The notes: generated by a model from the sequence alone, not told the origin. DNA of 64,000 nucleotides from Nemania diffusa (GCA_038501195.1 JBBPUQ010000009.1:1798001-1862000); one strand, 5' to 3'. Numbered from the stretch's first letter, positions 35,001-48,518 are shown. Numbers and translations: made by a program.

Positions 35001-37288
35001 TTAAACTGTTAAAAAAGTTAAATAAATATATATATTATTTTATTATATATTTAATATTTTATATAAAAAAATCAGTTATTATATAAATAAAAAAACAATA
35101 TTATAAATAGTTATAAAAGTTTTAAATAATATAATTAAATTAAATAATTTTATATTTATTTTATTAATTTTTAAAACTTATTTTAAAATTAATAATAATT
35201 TATTTTTTTTATTAAAAATTATTTAAAAAACAAAAATTATATAAAAAGCTATAAAAATATTAAAAAATATTTATATAAAAATTAATATTAACTAAGTTAT
35301 ATAAACTAAAAACAAATTAATATTATTATATAAAATATTTTTTTTATTTTTTTAAAATAAAATTATAATATAAAAAAAACAAAAAAACTAAATAAAACTA
35401 TATAAAATTTTTATAATTAAAAATTGTAACATTATAGTTAATATAATAAATGAACTAGCTAAATTTTATTATATATAGATTAAACTATATTATTAATAAA
35501 AAGTTATATTTAACTTATTATATAAAAAAAATAATTTTTTATACAATTTTTTTTAAACTGTTAAATAGTTACAACTTTAATATAAAAACAAACTAAAAAA
35601 ATTATTTATATTTATTAACAATTAATATTTTGTACTAAAAAAAATTAACAATTATATTTTAATTATACAATTAAAACAAAATAATATAATTATTATATTT
35701 AATATACTTTTTAAACAATTAAATATAATTAAAATAAATATATTTTAATTTATATAATATAATTTAAACTAATATAATTAAATAAAAATTTTTTAAATTA
35801 AACTTGTATAAAAAATTAAAAATAAAACAATTAAATTATATAAAAAGTTTAAATTAATTATATAAAGTTATAAAAATAATAACAAAATTTAAATTTTTAT
35901 ATAAATATTAATAATTTAATATATAAATTAATAATTTATTATAATTTTAAAACTATTGTTAATTTAAAACTATAATATATATATAAAGTTATAAAATATT
36001 TTTTAAATATATATATAGTTATATAATAAATTAAATTAAAAAATTTATATTTATTTATTAAAAAAACTAAAAAATAAATATTTAATAAATATTATATTTT
36101 AAATTATATAATTATTATATAAATTAGTTAAATTAAAATTATATTAGTATAAAATTTACTACAAATATTACTGCTAAAAATTAAATATAAAAATATTTAT
36201 ATATAATTTATATTTATTATATATTAAAAAAAAACTTAATAAATTTATAATTATAAAACTTTAAATAAATAATATTTTTAATATTATATTTAAAAAGTTT
36301 TTATATAAAAAAAAAATTAAGCTATTATTTTATATAAAATTAAAAATAAAATTAATACTTAAATATTTTATTAAATTTAATAAAAATAAAATTTAAATAA
36401 ATAAATAAGATTTTTTTTTTATTTAATAAAAATAAACTAAGCAATTATATACTATTAATTTTTATATAAAAAATTATTTTTAATAATATATTATTTAATA
36501 AACTTAAAATATATATATTATATTAATATATTAATTAAAAATATTATATAATTTATTAATTGTTATATAAGTTTAAAAACTATTAAAAAACAATGTTAAA
36601 ATATTAAATATATAAATATAATAATAAATTAATAATATATAATAAAAACTATATTATATATTATTAAATTTTAATTATATAAAAATTTTTATTTTTATTA
36701 ACAAAATATTTATAAACAATAAAAATTTAAATTTTTAAATTAAATTTATAATTATATTAGTTAATAAAAATTATATAAAAAATATTTTTATAATTAAAAA
36801 TAATATTGTTTATTAAAATTTAATTAAATATAAATAAGTTATATATAATATATTAATAAATAAACTATATAATATAATTAATAAATTTAATTATATTATT
36901 ATATTTAGTATAACTTTTTAAAAAATTATTTATATAATAAAATTATTAACTATATTATTAGTTATATATATTAATTTTAAATTTTTATATAAATATTTAA
37001 TTAAATTAAAAACTATATAAAAAAAACGATTTATAATTAATATTATATTATTTTAAAAAATATATAAAAATTGTAAAATTATAAAAATATATTAAATTAA
37101 TAATAAAAACAACTTAATAAATACTTATATAAAAAGAATACTTAATTAAATATTAAAAAAACTAATTAATATAAATAAACTAATTATATAAATAAAAATA
37201 TATATAAATTAATTAAACAGTAAAAAAAATAACAAAAAATTAATTAATATTAAAACTAAAATTACTATATAAAAAAAAGAATTTTTAA

Positions 37289-37596
37289 TATTAAATTAAT
37301 AACTTAATAAAACTTGTATATATATATTAAATATATATAATTAAAACTTAAACTAAAACTTTTATTAAATAACTAAATAAATAAAAAATATATAGATTTA
37401 TTAAAACTTACAAAACTTATAAGTTCTATATATATATATATATAAATAATCTATATATAACTTTTTTAGTTGTACTTTTTTTTATAAAATATATATATGA
37501 ATTAATATAAAACTTTAAAACTTAAAAACAAAATTTAAACTTTATAAATTACTTTGAATCTTTTTGTATATATATATACGAAAAGTTCTACTAATA
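37289..37596 (+). repeat. Right LTR of nested element
   Basis: 308 nt, aligned to the left LTR over its whole length and almost completely converted to A/T. TTTAA follows at 37597-37601. Confidence 0.75.
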
Positions 37597-40500
37597 TTTA
37601 ATAAATTTTTACAAAAATTTTAATAAAGTTTTTTATTTTTTTTTTTTTTTTTTTTTAATAAAATAAAATATTTTATTTTTATAAAAAAATTAACTATTAT
37701 TTAAATAAAATTATATTTATTAAAAAAAAATAAATTAATAATAAAGTTTATTATTATTATATTTTATAGTTTATAATAAAGTTTTATAAATTATAAATAA
37801 TTAAAAAGTATATATTTAAATATTTTATTATATTAATATTTTAAATAATTATTTATAAAATTTTTTATAATTTTTTTAATACTAAACTATTAAAAATTAT
37901 AAATAATTAATTTAAAAGTTTTATTTATATTTATATAACTAATAATTAAAATATTATATTTTAATTTTATTATTTTTTATTATAAAGCTTAAAATATTTA
38001 TAAATATTTTTTTTTATATAACAAGCTATTGTTTTTAATTATTATATTTTTATATAAAGTTTATATTTTTAAAATATATTTAAAGTTTTTTAGTTTTGCT
38101 TTTTTTATATAATTTATAAAATCTATTATTTATTTAAATATTAATAAATTATAAAGTTATTAAAAAGTTAATATAATTGTTATAAAAAATATAAATATTA
38201 ATTTTAAAAAGCTATTAAAATATAAAAAATATTTGTTTTATAAAATTAATTTTATAAGCTAATTTTTAGTTTTTTTTTTTTTAAACTAATATTAGTTTAA
38301 TTTAAATAAAATATCAGCTTTTTTGTTTTATTTATTAAATTTATAATTAATAATAAACTAATATATTAATAATTATTAAATTTACTATATTTATTGTTTA
38401 TTAAAAACTTTAATAATAATAAAATATATTAAATTTTAATAATTTAAATATATTTCAATATAATATTTAGTTTTTTTAAAATATTATTTTTAATAATTAA
38501 ATAAATTTATTATTGCAAAAAATTTCTTATTATAAATTTTATAATTTATTTTAATTAATAAAAGTTTTTTAAAATAAAAAGCTATAAATTATAGCTTTTT
38601 ATTTTTGTTTTTTTAAAATATAACTATTTTTAAAACAAAATTTAATATATTTATTTTAATATATATTATATATTTTAAATTAAAATATATAAATATTAAA
38701 ACAATAATAAAATAATATTTAAAAAGTTAAAAAGTTTTTTTTATTTTTTTAGTTTATTTTTAATCTTTTTTATTTTTTTTATTAATATTAATTAATAATT
38801 TTATAATTTTTAAAAAATTTTTAATAAAATATTAATAAAAATTAGCAAAATTTATAAATTATTAATACTTTTTTAAAATTTTTAAAGCTTTTTAATTTAT
38901 AATATAATTGATTTTATTTTTAACTATAATAATATTTTTTATATTAATAATATAATTGAAAAACTTTATTTTTTATATTATTTATTTATATTTTTATAAT
39001 ACAATAATAAAGTTATATTTAATTAATTGTTAAAATATTTTTTTTATAATATAATTATATTTTTTAAAAATATTTACATAAATTAAAAAATTATTAAAAT
39101 ATATTAATAGCTTAATATTAATAAAATTTCAGAAAATATTATTTATTATTAACTAAAAAATAGTAAATATATTAATAAGCTTTATTAATATAACAGTATA
39201 TTTAAAAAGCTTATATTTATAATAAAAAATAATTTTTTATTTATAATTTTTTTTAATATATACTAAATAAAACTTAGATTTAAAATTAATTTTAATAAAC
39301 TATTTAACTATTTAAAATCAAACTTATAATTTATTAATTAAAAAAATAAAATATTTTATTAACATTATTATTTTGTTAAATTTTTTATAGTTTATTATAA
39401 AATATAAAAAATTGTTTAGTTTTTTTTTTTTTATAAATATAAAAAAAGTTTTATAAAATAAAATAAATTTGCAAATTTAGCTGCTATTTAATATTTTATT
39501 AAACTATAGTTTAAAAATATTAAGTTTTTTTATATTTATAATATATAAAAGTTTTTATAAAAACAACTTTTTTTTATAAAAGTTTATTTTATAATTTTAT
39601 AATTAATAGTTTAAAAGTTTTATTATTACTTTTTTATTTATAATTAATAAATATTTATAAAATTTAGCTAGTATATTTTTTAAAGCAGCTTAAACAATAG
39701 TTTAAATTGATATAATATTTAATTCTTTTTTTAATTAGTTTAATATAGCTAAACTAGTATAATTCTTTTAATAATAATATAAAATAAATTATATATTATT
39801 TTTACTAAAAAAATAAATTATATATTATTTTTACTAAAAAAATAAATTAATAAATATTGTTTTATTTATTATTGCAATAAAATAACATTATATTAAATAT
39901 TAAATATTAAAAATTCGAAATTAAATCATATAAAATAGTTGTTTTAATATTATAATACTAAATTGTTAATATAATATTTTCTATTTTTTTTTATAGTAAT
40001 AATATCGAAAGTAATTATTAGTTTTAAAATTTTATATTTAATTATTAAAAGCTTTTATTTTTAAACTTAAATAAAAAAAAATATTAAAACTAAATTACTA
40101 ATATTTAATAAAACTTATATTATATATTTTTTTTTATTATATATAAAAATTATAAATATAATAAATTAATAATTAGTTTTAAGTTATTTATTAATTTATT
40201 TATTATTGTTTATATTAATATTGCGATTTTTTTTAAAAGTAGCAATTATAATTGCTTTATATTAATTTAACTATAAGTTTTTATAAAATATAGTATAAAA
40301 GCTATTTAAAAATTTAAATCGAAGTTATTTTTTATTTTTATAAAATTTAAAAATATTTAATTTAAAATAATAACATTTATTTTTGTTTTTTTTAAAATAA
40401 TTAGTAGTAACTTGTTATTACTTTTATATTTAACAGTAGAAATTTTTTTTAATATTAAAAAAATAGTTTATTTATTAATATTTTTTTAATTAAAACAAAC

Positions 40501-43262
40501 CAAAATTTAATAGTTATTATATTTACAATATTAATATATTTTGCTATTTTTTTTATATTAATTAATAATAATTTAAACAATATTAATTAAAATATTTTTG
40601 TTAAACATTTAATATTTAAATTTTAGATTAGTTTTAATTGCTTTTTTTAAGTTTTTAATAGCAGATTTTTTACTAACGTTTTTTTTTAAAAATCGATTTT
40701 AGTTGTTAAAGTTAAAACGATTTTTATATTTACTATTAATTTAATTTAATTTTAAATATTTTTATATCAAAATAAGCTTTTTTTTTAATAAAACATTAAA
40801 ATTAATTAATATATTTTTATAAATTTAGCTAGTTTTTTAAATAATTTCAAAAAAATTATTATTATTTTTAAAAAAACTGCTTTTTTTATTATAAATTAAC
40901 TTAATAATTTCGTTAAAAAAAGTTTTAGTTATATAAGTTTAAAACATTATTTTAAATTATTTAATAATTTTATTGAAATTTAATAGTTTTATAAAATATT
41001 GCGCTATGTTTTTTTAATATTTTAGTTTATATATTTTTTTAAAGTTTTAATACTTTTTAAAAAAGTTTTAAAAATAATTTTTTAAAACAGTTTTATAAAC
41101 TAGTTATTAATTTTTAAAATTTAGTTAATATAATTAAATAACTTTTTATTAATACTATATTTAAATTTTATTAATTAATAAAAAGCTGATTTAATTAATT
41201 TAAATATAATTGTTTAAAAAAGTTTTAATATAAGTTTATATATATATTTATATTTAATTTTACTATAATTAAAACTTAAAAAAATTTTTACTATTATAAT
41301 TAATAAACTTATTTAATTAAACAAAATTAATTGTTATAATTGTTAAAAAATAAATTAAATATTTTATTATATATATTAATTTATTTTTATTATTTAAAAA
41401 TAAAAACAAATTATTATTGCTATTTCTATTGTTATTTGTAAACTTTTATAGCAGTTTTTATAAAAAGCTTTATAATAATACTAGAAATTTATACCTATTA
41501 TTAGATTTATTAAAATCAAAATTTTTAAAATTATTAGTACTAGTTAATATAGTTAATTAAATTTAAATAATTTAATATTAAATAACTGCTACTTTTAAAA
41601 CATTTTATATTTAAATTATTTAAAAATATTTTTTAGTTAGTTGTTTTTATAAACAAGTTTTACTACTAAAATATTTTATAATAAATTTAAACAAAATTTT
41701 GCTTATAAAAAATTAACTAATAAAAACTAAAAACTATATTATAAATTTAATTATTACGTTTTTTTTTTAAAAGTTGTTAATAATAAAGTTTATATTTATT
41801 TTTTAGTTATTTTATAATTACTTTTATATTTTTTTAATAGCTGCTTTTATATATAACTAAAAGTTAATAATTTATATAAAATTAATAATTTTGTTATAAA
41901 AGTTTTATAGTTGTTTTTTTATAATATAAACTTATATATTAAAATTTATAATTAATTTAATATAAATTTATTTTTATTTTTATATTTTAAAATAAAATAT
42001 ATAAAAAACATTATAATAAACTTTAGTTATATTTTAAAGCTTTTTAATAGCTTTATTATATATTAATAAATTATTTATTAATTATATAATAGTTATTTAA
42101 ACTTTTTATATAAATGTTAAATTTACGTTTTATATTTAAGTTTAAAGCTATAAAACTTATATTTTTTAAATTTTTATACTGATTTTATATATTATTGCTA
42201 TAATATTATATATATAATATATAAAAATATAAAGTTTTTAAATAAATTAGCTTTAATTAATTTATATTTTAATTATATTATATATTAAAATTTAAATAAA
42301 CTTATATATATTTTATATTTGTTAATATAATTTAACTACTTATATAAAAAAATTTTAAACTATAATATTTATTATTTAAATATTTTTATTTTTATAAATA
42401 GCAATATATTAAAAATTAAAAAGTTAATATAATATTAAAATATTATTAAATTAAAAGATCGCTTTAATAGTTAGTTTTAAAATTGTTATAATTAATTTAA
42501 TAAAAAATTGTTTTTGCAACAATATTTATTAAAAGTATAAACAATTTTAAAAAGTTGTTAATAAAACTCGAATTATTTATAAGCTTTATAAATAATTAAT
42601 AAAAAATAAAACAGCTTTAATAAAAAATAAAGTAAATATTAAAAAAATATTAAATATAAAAGCAAATAGTAGTACTTTAATATATATAAAAGCAAAAAAA
42701 GTTGCTTTTTATATTAATATTTAAAAAAAAAACAAATATAGAAGTAAAAAAGTATATATAAGATTTATATATATAAAAGTAGATAGTTGCTGAAACAACG
42801 CTAAAAATAAATCACATAATAGTTTGAAAGCAGCTTTTTTAGAAGTGAAGTTTTTTTTTTTTTGAATTAAACTGTTTAGCTTTTTTATTTTTTGATTTAT
42901 TGAAATCTTTTAAGTTTTCTAATTTAATAAAAAGCAGAAAAAGAAATATTTTTTTTTTTTGATTTGCTAAAGTTTTTTTTAGACCTATTTTTTTTGGATT
43001 TTTATAGAGCTAAAGCAGGGGTATTTATAAGTAGTTTAGTTGTAAAAGTAACAAGTAAATATAAAGTAGTATTACTGCTAGCAACAGGTATAGTTATTGT
43101 TATAAAAAGTTAATTGTTAATAAAGTTATTAGTAATAAGTATTATAAGCTTAAAAAATATAAAAACTTTATAAAAAAAAGAAAGCTAAGTTAAGTTTAAA
43201 AAAGCGGAAATATTATATAATAATTAGATATAAAAGTTTTTTTAAATAAAAAGTAATTTATT

Positions 43263-43588
43263 TATAACAAAAGCTAGATTTATAAAGCTTAAAACAAAGT
43301 TTATATTTAATTAATAAATTACTTTAGTTTTACAAAGTCTATGATTTTTTTTTTTTTTTTAGTTAAAAGAAATCAGTTCTTTAAATACCTAAAGGTTCTA
43401 AGCTACAGTTTATATATTTTAGTACTTTTTAGAACTGTTAGTTATTCTTGTATATAGTTGCAGGTTTAAATGACCTTTTTTCTCCAATAACTTTCATACA
43501 AATAAATAGATCTGAGACTGTTAGGCGCGTATATATATAACTAGTTAATAGCATCCTATAGGTTTTAGGCAGTTTTGGCTGTGTGACA
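43263..43588. repeat. Right LTR of outer element
   Basis: 326 nt. The mutation pattern is opposite to the left LTR: the start is converted (TATAACAAAAGCTAG), while the last 100 nt keep G and C and end GGCTGTGTGACA. The 5-bp TTGGT follows directly. Confidence 0.88.
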
Positions 43589-43593
43589 TTGGT
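43589..43593 (+). repeat. Target-site duplication TTGGT, right
   Basis: Matches 30176-30180. With the LTR ends it fixes the outer insertion boundaries to the base. Confidence 0.85.
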
Positions 43594-44506
43594 GAAGTAA
43601 TAGGTATATGAAAGTGCTATCCAGCTTGCTGAATATGTGAGAGATGTGGGAAGGCCAGCTTATATACACCAACGAAATGCTATGTGACCCCGTTTTCTAA
43701 AAAGTATATGCTGTGGCTCCTTGAGCTAAGATACTTTTAAGGGTGCATTAAGTAGTGAAATAACCACAGAGACCAAAATGAGCTAAATTTACTGTCTGGA
43801 AACTGGTTAACTTAGGTGATCAATGGCCATCTAAATCTCTTGGTTAAATAGAAACTGTAATTTAATCCAACGAGCTGTTTTAATGACTTATATTTTATGA
43901 ATACGTATTTCAATTATTTTGCAATCAACTGATTCACACATAAGTAAATATGTACTTCTCCCATAATAAAGCCCCTATTTAATAAATAATCCTTGATGGA
44001 AAGTGTGTATTTTACTTCGAAGTACCGATATAGCTTGAGAGTATGAATTACATGCCTTCGGCGTCATACTGGGAGTAGAAAACATAATATCAAGTAATCC
44101 CATATGTTCCATACCACGCTATGTATGTTATACATATAGGACCCCTAGGTCCCCTGGGGGACCTAGAGGGCCAGTAATTAATCTATCTTTCTATTGAGCC
44201 CCATCCTACTTCTTCCTACCTGCTTACAAGCCTCCTATTCACTCTATGACCAATACCTCTGACGGTACGTCTCGGTCATGTCGGTTCCTTCAAAGGATTT
44301 GCATCGGGGACTGAAACGGCAATGATATTGAAATGTTTTGCTCTTTAAACTGTGTATAATTCGAAATATCTACTGATCAAAGTTTTGAAATAGTCAAAAC
44401 TAGTCAGAAACTCCCAGAGGCCGCAAAGTCTGACCGATCGTGAAAATGGCATACTCTGTCGTCTCGAGCACCTTCCTTATCAGAAATAAGGTTTTCATAG
44501 GCATTA
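43594..44506. other. Intergenic region right of the transposon
   Basis: Normal base composition returns abruptly. No gene is supported. A strong inverted repeat at 44145-44166 (CTAGGTCCCC, 2-nt loop, GGGGACCTAG) lies in the 3' region of the minus-strand P450. Confidence 0.5.
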
Positions 44507-46409
44507 TCATACGATGATTGCCCGAACACCCTTACTATGCCATACGGGGAATGGGTTAAAGAAGTCGTGGTCATAGGCAACGTCTTCCTCCGTGGTCTCA
44601 TGAAGTTTCATAGACGGGAACACTCGCGAAATCAGCAGAGCCAGCAGCAAGTATAACTCACAGTAGGCTAGGCTGGAACCCAATGTCATTAGTGCGTGTC
44701 CGATACAGCAAAGTGGTATGACTAACTTGATACCAATACAGCCGCGGCTTCCTTTAGAGAAGGCTAGAAGAGGTCCATCTAGCTCTTTCCGGTGTTGGTT
44801 ATTCTCATCTAACCATCGTTCCGGAATGAACGAATAAGACTCCGGGTACACGCTTTCGTCGTGATGAGTGATCACAGAAGACATGCCGATGGCGTAACCT
44901 CTCGGAATCACGTACTCGACCTTGGTCGGCACTCCACTGCCTCTAGGAGTCCATACTCCACGATATAATAAGTCCTCGTGGGTTGGAATACGAGATGTCC
45001 GGCTGGCAAGACCATATGACAGTCGCAGCCCTTCATGAATGACGGCGCCTAAGTATGGAAGCTTCTCCAAGGCTGCCCAGTTCGGAAGCTGACCTTCGCT
45101 ATCTACCACCCGGTTTACGTCGACAGATAGCTTCTTTAGTAGCTCCGGTTTTGTGAGGAGATGGTACGTGATGACTGCCAGCGCCCAGCTAACAGTTTCT
45201 GTCCCTGCAGCGAAAAGGGAGAACCCCTCTTCGGTCATGCGCTGGGGAGTCTTTTGACTTTGCGGTAGGTCCGACGCCAACACAGCACCAAAAACTGAAG
45301 TCCCATCGTCTAAGCCTTTATCAACTTGAATTTGGGCTCGCTTAACATAATTCGGCATATCGACCTGGGAGGACATGGCTGTAAGACATCAGCTTCTTAT
45401 CATGCAGATATGTAAATGCTTACGATGAGTGTACTAAAGAGAGTTTCCATATCTTGGGAGAGGCGTCTCGTGAACCTATCCACTGTTAGCCTGTTTCTTG
45501 ATGAGAAGTTTGACTTCAGGGGGTTTGATTACATGGCCAATGCAACACCGGCGCGCTTCAAGAAAGGAATGAAGCGAAAGAGGTAGACGAGTCTGAGCTG
45601 TGCGTACAGAGGCTCTCGGAAGTTCGGCTCCCAGCCATCCTGTGCGATGAGTCCGAGGCTCTCTCCCAGACAGTAGCCCGAAATAACATCAGTAGTAAAG
45701 AGACTGTATGCAGTGGTGACATCGAAGGGTTCGCGCTTTCCAACAGTCAAAATCTTCTCGCATAAACATTCAGCCATATCGCGGATGGTAGGTTCCAGTC
45801 GTGAGACTTGTGCGCGAGAAAAGAACTTGTTTAGAGCACCTCGCCTTATGCGGTGGACATCGTGGTTGGTGGTCGAAAACGTTGCTGCCTCGGCGCTGAT
45901 GATGCGAACTATTAGCCACGCAACTTGAATCTTGGATGTTTTACTAATGGGTTTCTTACACTCCGCTACCTTTGACTTGATGCAAAGGCTTGTCACGCTT
46001 CCTGTGTCCTCCTGTGTATATCTCATCTATGAAATGTCGGTCGCTGCAATGGACTTCGTGAGGACTAATTCGAATGATTGGACCTGTGAGGATGTTAGCG
46101 CATTCAAAATGTACAACATATCTGCGCAGCTACGGATGTAGCACCATATTTATGATGCATCTTGATTATTTGCTGGGTGTAACGACCCGATCTAACCACA
46201 TCCCAGTAAAACTCTGGGATGTATGTAGCTGCGGCGAGTCTTGGTCCAGGAATATGACTCAAAGGGTGGAAAAAGATGTTGTAGATAATCCTAGATACGT
46301 AGTGTACAGCCCAAGCTGCAGTGAGCACTTCAAGTGCAGCTTGAGCAAAGCCGGTCACACTGTTGGGAAGGACAGTGTTGGACGGCATCTTGGCAACGAT
46401 GGTCTGCAT
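44507..46409 (-). CDS. Cytochrome P450 (polyketide cluster)
   Basis: An ER-anchored heme monooxygenase. Six exons are proposed (46409-46145, 46083-45970, 45908-45549, 45482-45424, 45364-44727, 44672-44507), about 533 aa, the usual size. The N-terminal anchor leads to FFHPLSHIPGPRL, then KYGPIIRISPHEVHCSD (across intron 1), HRKRDKPLHQVK, DVHRIRRGALNKFFS, the I-helix FAAGTETVSW (319-323), ExxR in HEGLR (377-380), FIPERWLDE and heme loop FSKGSRGCIGIN with Cys475, completed across the last intron. All splices keep frame. Intron 3 (45548-45483, GTGTTG donor, branch close to the acceptor) is the weak one: without it there is a TAA at 45531. An alternative ATG is at 46388. TCGGCCGA lies 215 nt upstream. 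Confidence 0.82.
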
Positions 46410-47130
46410 TCGGTTACGATATAATTCTGCGCTTCGCGGTAAATGGTAGGTCACGATAGGCACAGTATGGGCAAACGATATGTCGAAGCTGTGCTGTCGA
46501 CATGGCATAAAGTATGAGAAAGTCTATGTACTCGCGTGGTTCATCTCTATGTTGGCCCCGAGCCTTTCCCATCCATCTATGAGATTACGGGCCAATTGCA
46601 CATATTTTATGCCCGAAATCTGGTCGGCCGAAAGCCTAGGACCTATCGTCGGCCAACGGCGCCCTGTAGGTTTAGATAAGTCCTGATTGGCTGAGTAAAG
46701 CATTGACGAAGAATAAATGCTGCGTAAGTACGGTGGACGATAGGTCGCGATGCTAAATATAATTAAATAAAGCAGAGCAAAAGTTTTTAAATTTCTTAAG
46801 CACATAATTACAAAAAAGAAGCATAAGTAAGCTGTTAGAAATAAGCCTTCTAGATTGATCAGATTGATTGGTGTATTATTGTTGTTGTTGTGTCACCGCT
46901 GTTCTGAGAGATTTTTCTCTAGCATACAAAATAGGTACATAGGTGGAACCCCTTGAAGCAGAAGGTACCCCCTTCTGGTTAGATCCTTCCAGCACCAAAA
47001 TACAGGGCCTAATTTACCCCCTATATTTCTAACATAAGCCGTAGCTGCTTTATCTTATCAGCGATAAGATAAAATCAGATAAGTGGAGCTCATTGATACG
47101 TGAAAGCTATGATGGCAACTTGTTCTATGA
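46410..47130. other. P450 promoter and 3' end of the methyltransferase gene
   Basis: No gene is supported. It contains TCGGCCGA at 46624-46631 and the near copy TCGGCCAA at 46649-46656. The TTG microsatellite near 46,880 and AT-rich stretches are unremarkable. Confidence 0.55.
46624..46631. promoter_or_regulatory. Candidate cluster regulator site TCGGCCGA (P450)
   Basis: Read on the minus strand it is CTTTCGGCCGACC, sharing TTTCGGCCGAC with the two sites near 59.4 kb. TCGGCCAA follows 18 nt later at 46649-46656, giving a possible paired site. Confidence 0.55.
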
Positions 47131-48518
47131 TTAAGTCCGCTTGAGGTAGACTTCGAGCAAACCGAGGGGCCCATTGTCAAAAACCTTGCGAATCTCATAT
47201 CTAGCGTCCGCTTGTTTTAACAAACTGTTGAACTCGGCCTCTGTGCGTTGCTTCGCACCACAATTGACCAACATGACCATGTCCACCTGTCGCACATTGC
47301 GCTCTTGATGACGCGACCACTGGCCCGGTTTAGGGATGATGATGTCGTTGATAAGAAGAGGCGTATCCGGGCTGGAACTCTCGAGACCAGGGACAAAGGA
47401 TTCGAAGATGGTGACTACATCCTTGTCCGTCCAGTTATGTGTGCATTGGCGAATCAAAAATGCAGCAGCATTTGTTACTGGTTGAAGGTTAAAGAAGCTA
47501 TGTTGAGAATAGGTTACGCGACCCTGGAGGTTGTCGGAAAGCGATTCCCGACCCTCAGCTAGCATATCTGGGTTAGAATCCTGCACAATGAACTTCAACT
47601 CGGGATAAAGCTGCAGTTTCCACCAATCACGTCAGCAGCTCGAACTTTTGGCTTGTGATACGAAGGTTGCTACAGTAATGAGGGCGAAGGGCTTAGGAGC
47701 AGACTTACTGCAGCCAAGCTCTTTGAGATATGGCCATTCCCACCGCCACAATCCACGACAGTGCCTCGGAGGGCAGACCAGTCGAATCCATCCTTCAGCA
47801 GGGAGTCGAGGTGGCTATCCATTTTCCTTAGTCCAGCCATGGCTTTGGCGAAACGACGCGCCTTTTCCGGGTTATTCTTATAGAATTCGAAGATACCGAC
47901 ACCATGTCGAGTGACAAAAGGGTTGAGATTTTGGTGAGCTTCGTGGGGATTAGCCTTAAGACTGATATTGCAGTCGGCAGCCGCCTTCAGCATTTCGTCC
48001 AAAGAGTAGTGGACCACGGATCGGAGATCTTCGTCCTTCTGAATTGCAATAGAAGCACTACTATGTGAAATAACTCGAGGTTGGTGCTCTTCGAAGATAC
48101 GGTATGTCATGAGCTGGCGGACAATACGACTTGTACGATCAACGTCTAGGCCAGCATGGTTGGCTAGATCATCGAGCGTGATGCTCCTATCTGCAGGCAC
48201 CAGTTGGAAGAACTCAAAGTCAAGGGCCACCTGGAGCGCACCCAGATCATAGCCGGTACAGCAGAACTCTCTCAACCATCTCCTAGGGCCGTCGATCAGA
48301 AGCTTGAGATCTTCCAAAGAGGCTTTCAGGTCGGCGTGAAGACGGCGGTATTCCTGTGTGTTGGGCGGATCTGGAGCATCTGGCGCAAAGGACAGCGTTG
48401 GGAAGTTCTCTCCTTGAAGGTATTTTGCCATATTTTGTGTGAGCTCCAATATTGCCTCTCCTAGGCCAAGAAGTGATGCAGAAGCGTCTGTGACGTTATT
48501 GAATGTAGATTTTGCCAT
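47131..48518 (-). CDS. SAM-dependent O-methyltransferase
   Basis: A class I O-methyltransferase of the plant/fungal COMT-like type, acting on a hydroxyl of the polyketide product. Exons 48518-47709 and 47610-47131 give 429 aa. The 98-nt intron has GTAAGT, a CTGAC branch and CAG, and joins KSLAA to LYPELKFIVQD. The N-terminal half is the helical dimerisation domain (ITLDDLANHAGLDVDRTSRIVRQL). SAM motif I is VVDCGGGNGHIS at about 252-264. The catalytic-base region is LIRQCTHNWTDKD, with His in the place of the usual LHDW histidine, and the late motif LLINDIIIP is present. It shares a 456-nt divergent promoter with the PKS, so the two are probably co-expressed. Confidence 0.9.

Larger units (their letters stand above)
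31699..37596 (+). mobile_element. Nested RIP-degraded LTR retrotransposon, 5.9 kb
   Basis: Two direct repeats of 308 nt (31699-32006 and 37289-37596) share the whole series ACTTAAC/ACTTAAT...TTTTAGT/CGTACTTTT...AAAAGTTCTAYTAATA. They are flanked by TTTAA at 31694-31698 and 37597-37601. The left LTR keeps far more G/C than the right one. The interior is A-rich on the plus strand, as retrotransposon coding strands usually are, and has a purine run (about 37270-37281) before the right LTR, suggesting plus orientation. Exact 5' ends carry about 10 bp uncertainty because everything around is A/T. Confidence 0.75.
30181..43588 (-). mobile_element. RIP-degraded LTR retrotransposon, 13.4 kb with nested insertions
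   Basis: Two 326-nt direct repeats, 30181-30506 and 43263-43588, start TGTGACAAGG (left) and end TGTGACA (right). They are flanked by identical 5-bp duplications TTGGT at 30176-30180 and 43589-43593. Between them the sequence is almost only A and T, with no open frame of useful length, as expected after RIP. Removing the nested 5.9-kb element leaves about 7.5 kb, a normal LTR-retrotransposon size. Orientation is inferred as minus: a T13 run (30512-30524) just inside the left LTR would be the polypurine tract, and the right half of the plus strand is T-rich. The superfamily cannot be told. Confidence 0.88.

Noticed and set aside
44145..44166. Strong inverted repeat as a bacterial-type terminator
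   Set aside because: The organism is a fungus, where such hairpins do not define termination; no T-run follows.
46524..46805. 93-codon open frame upstream of the cluster P450
   Set aside because: No domain or splice partner is seen; it covers the regulator sites and is best read as promoter.
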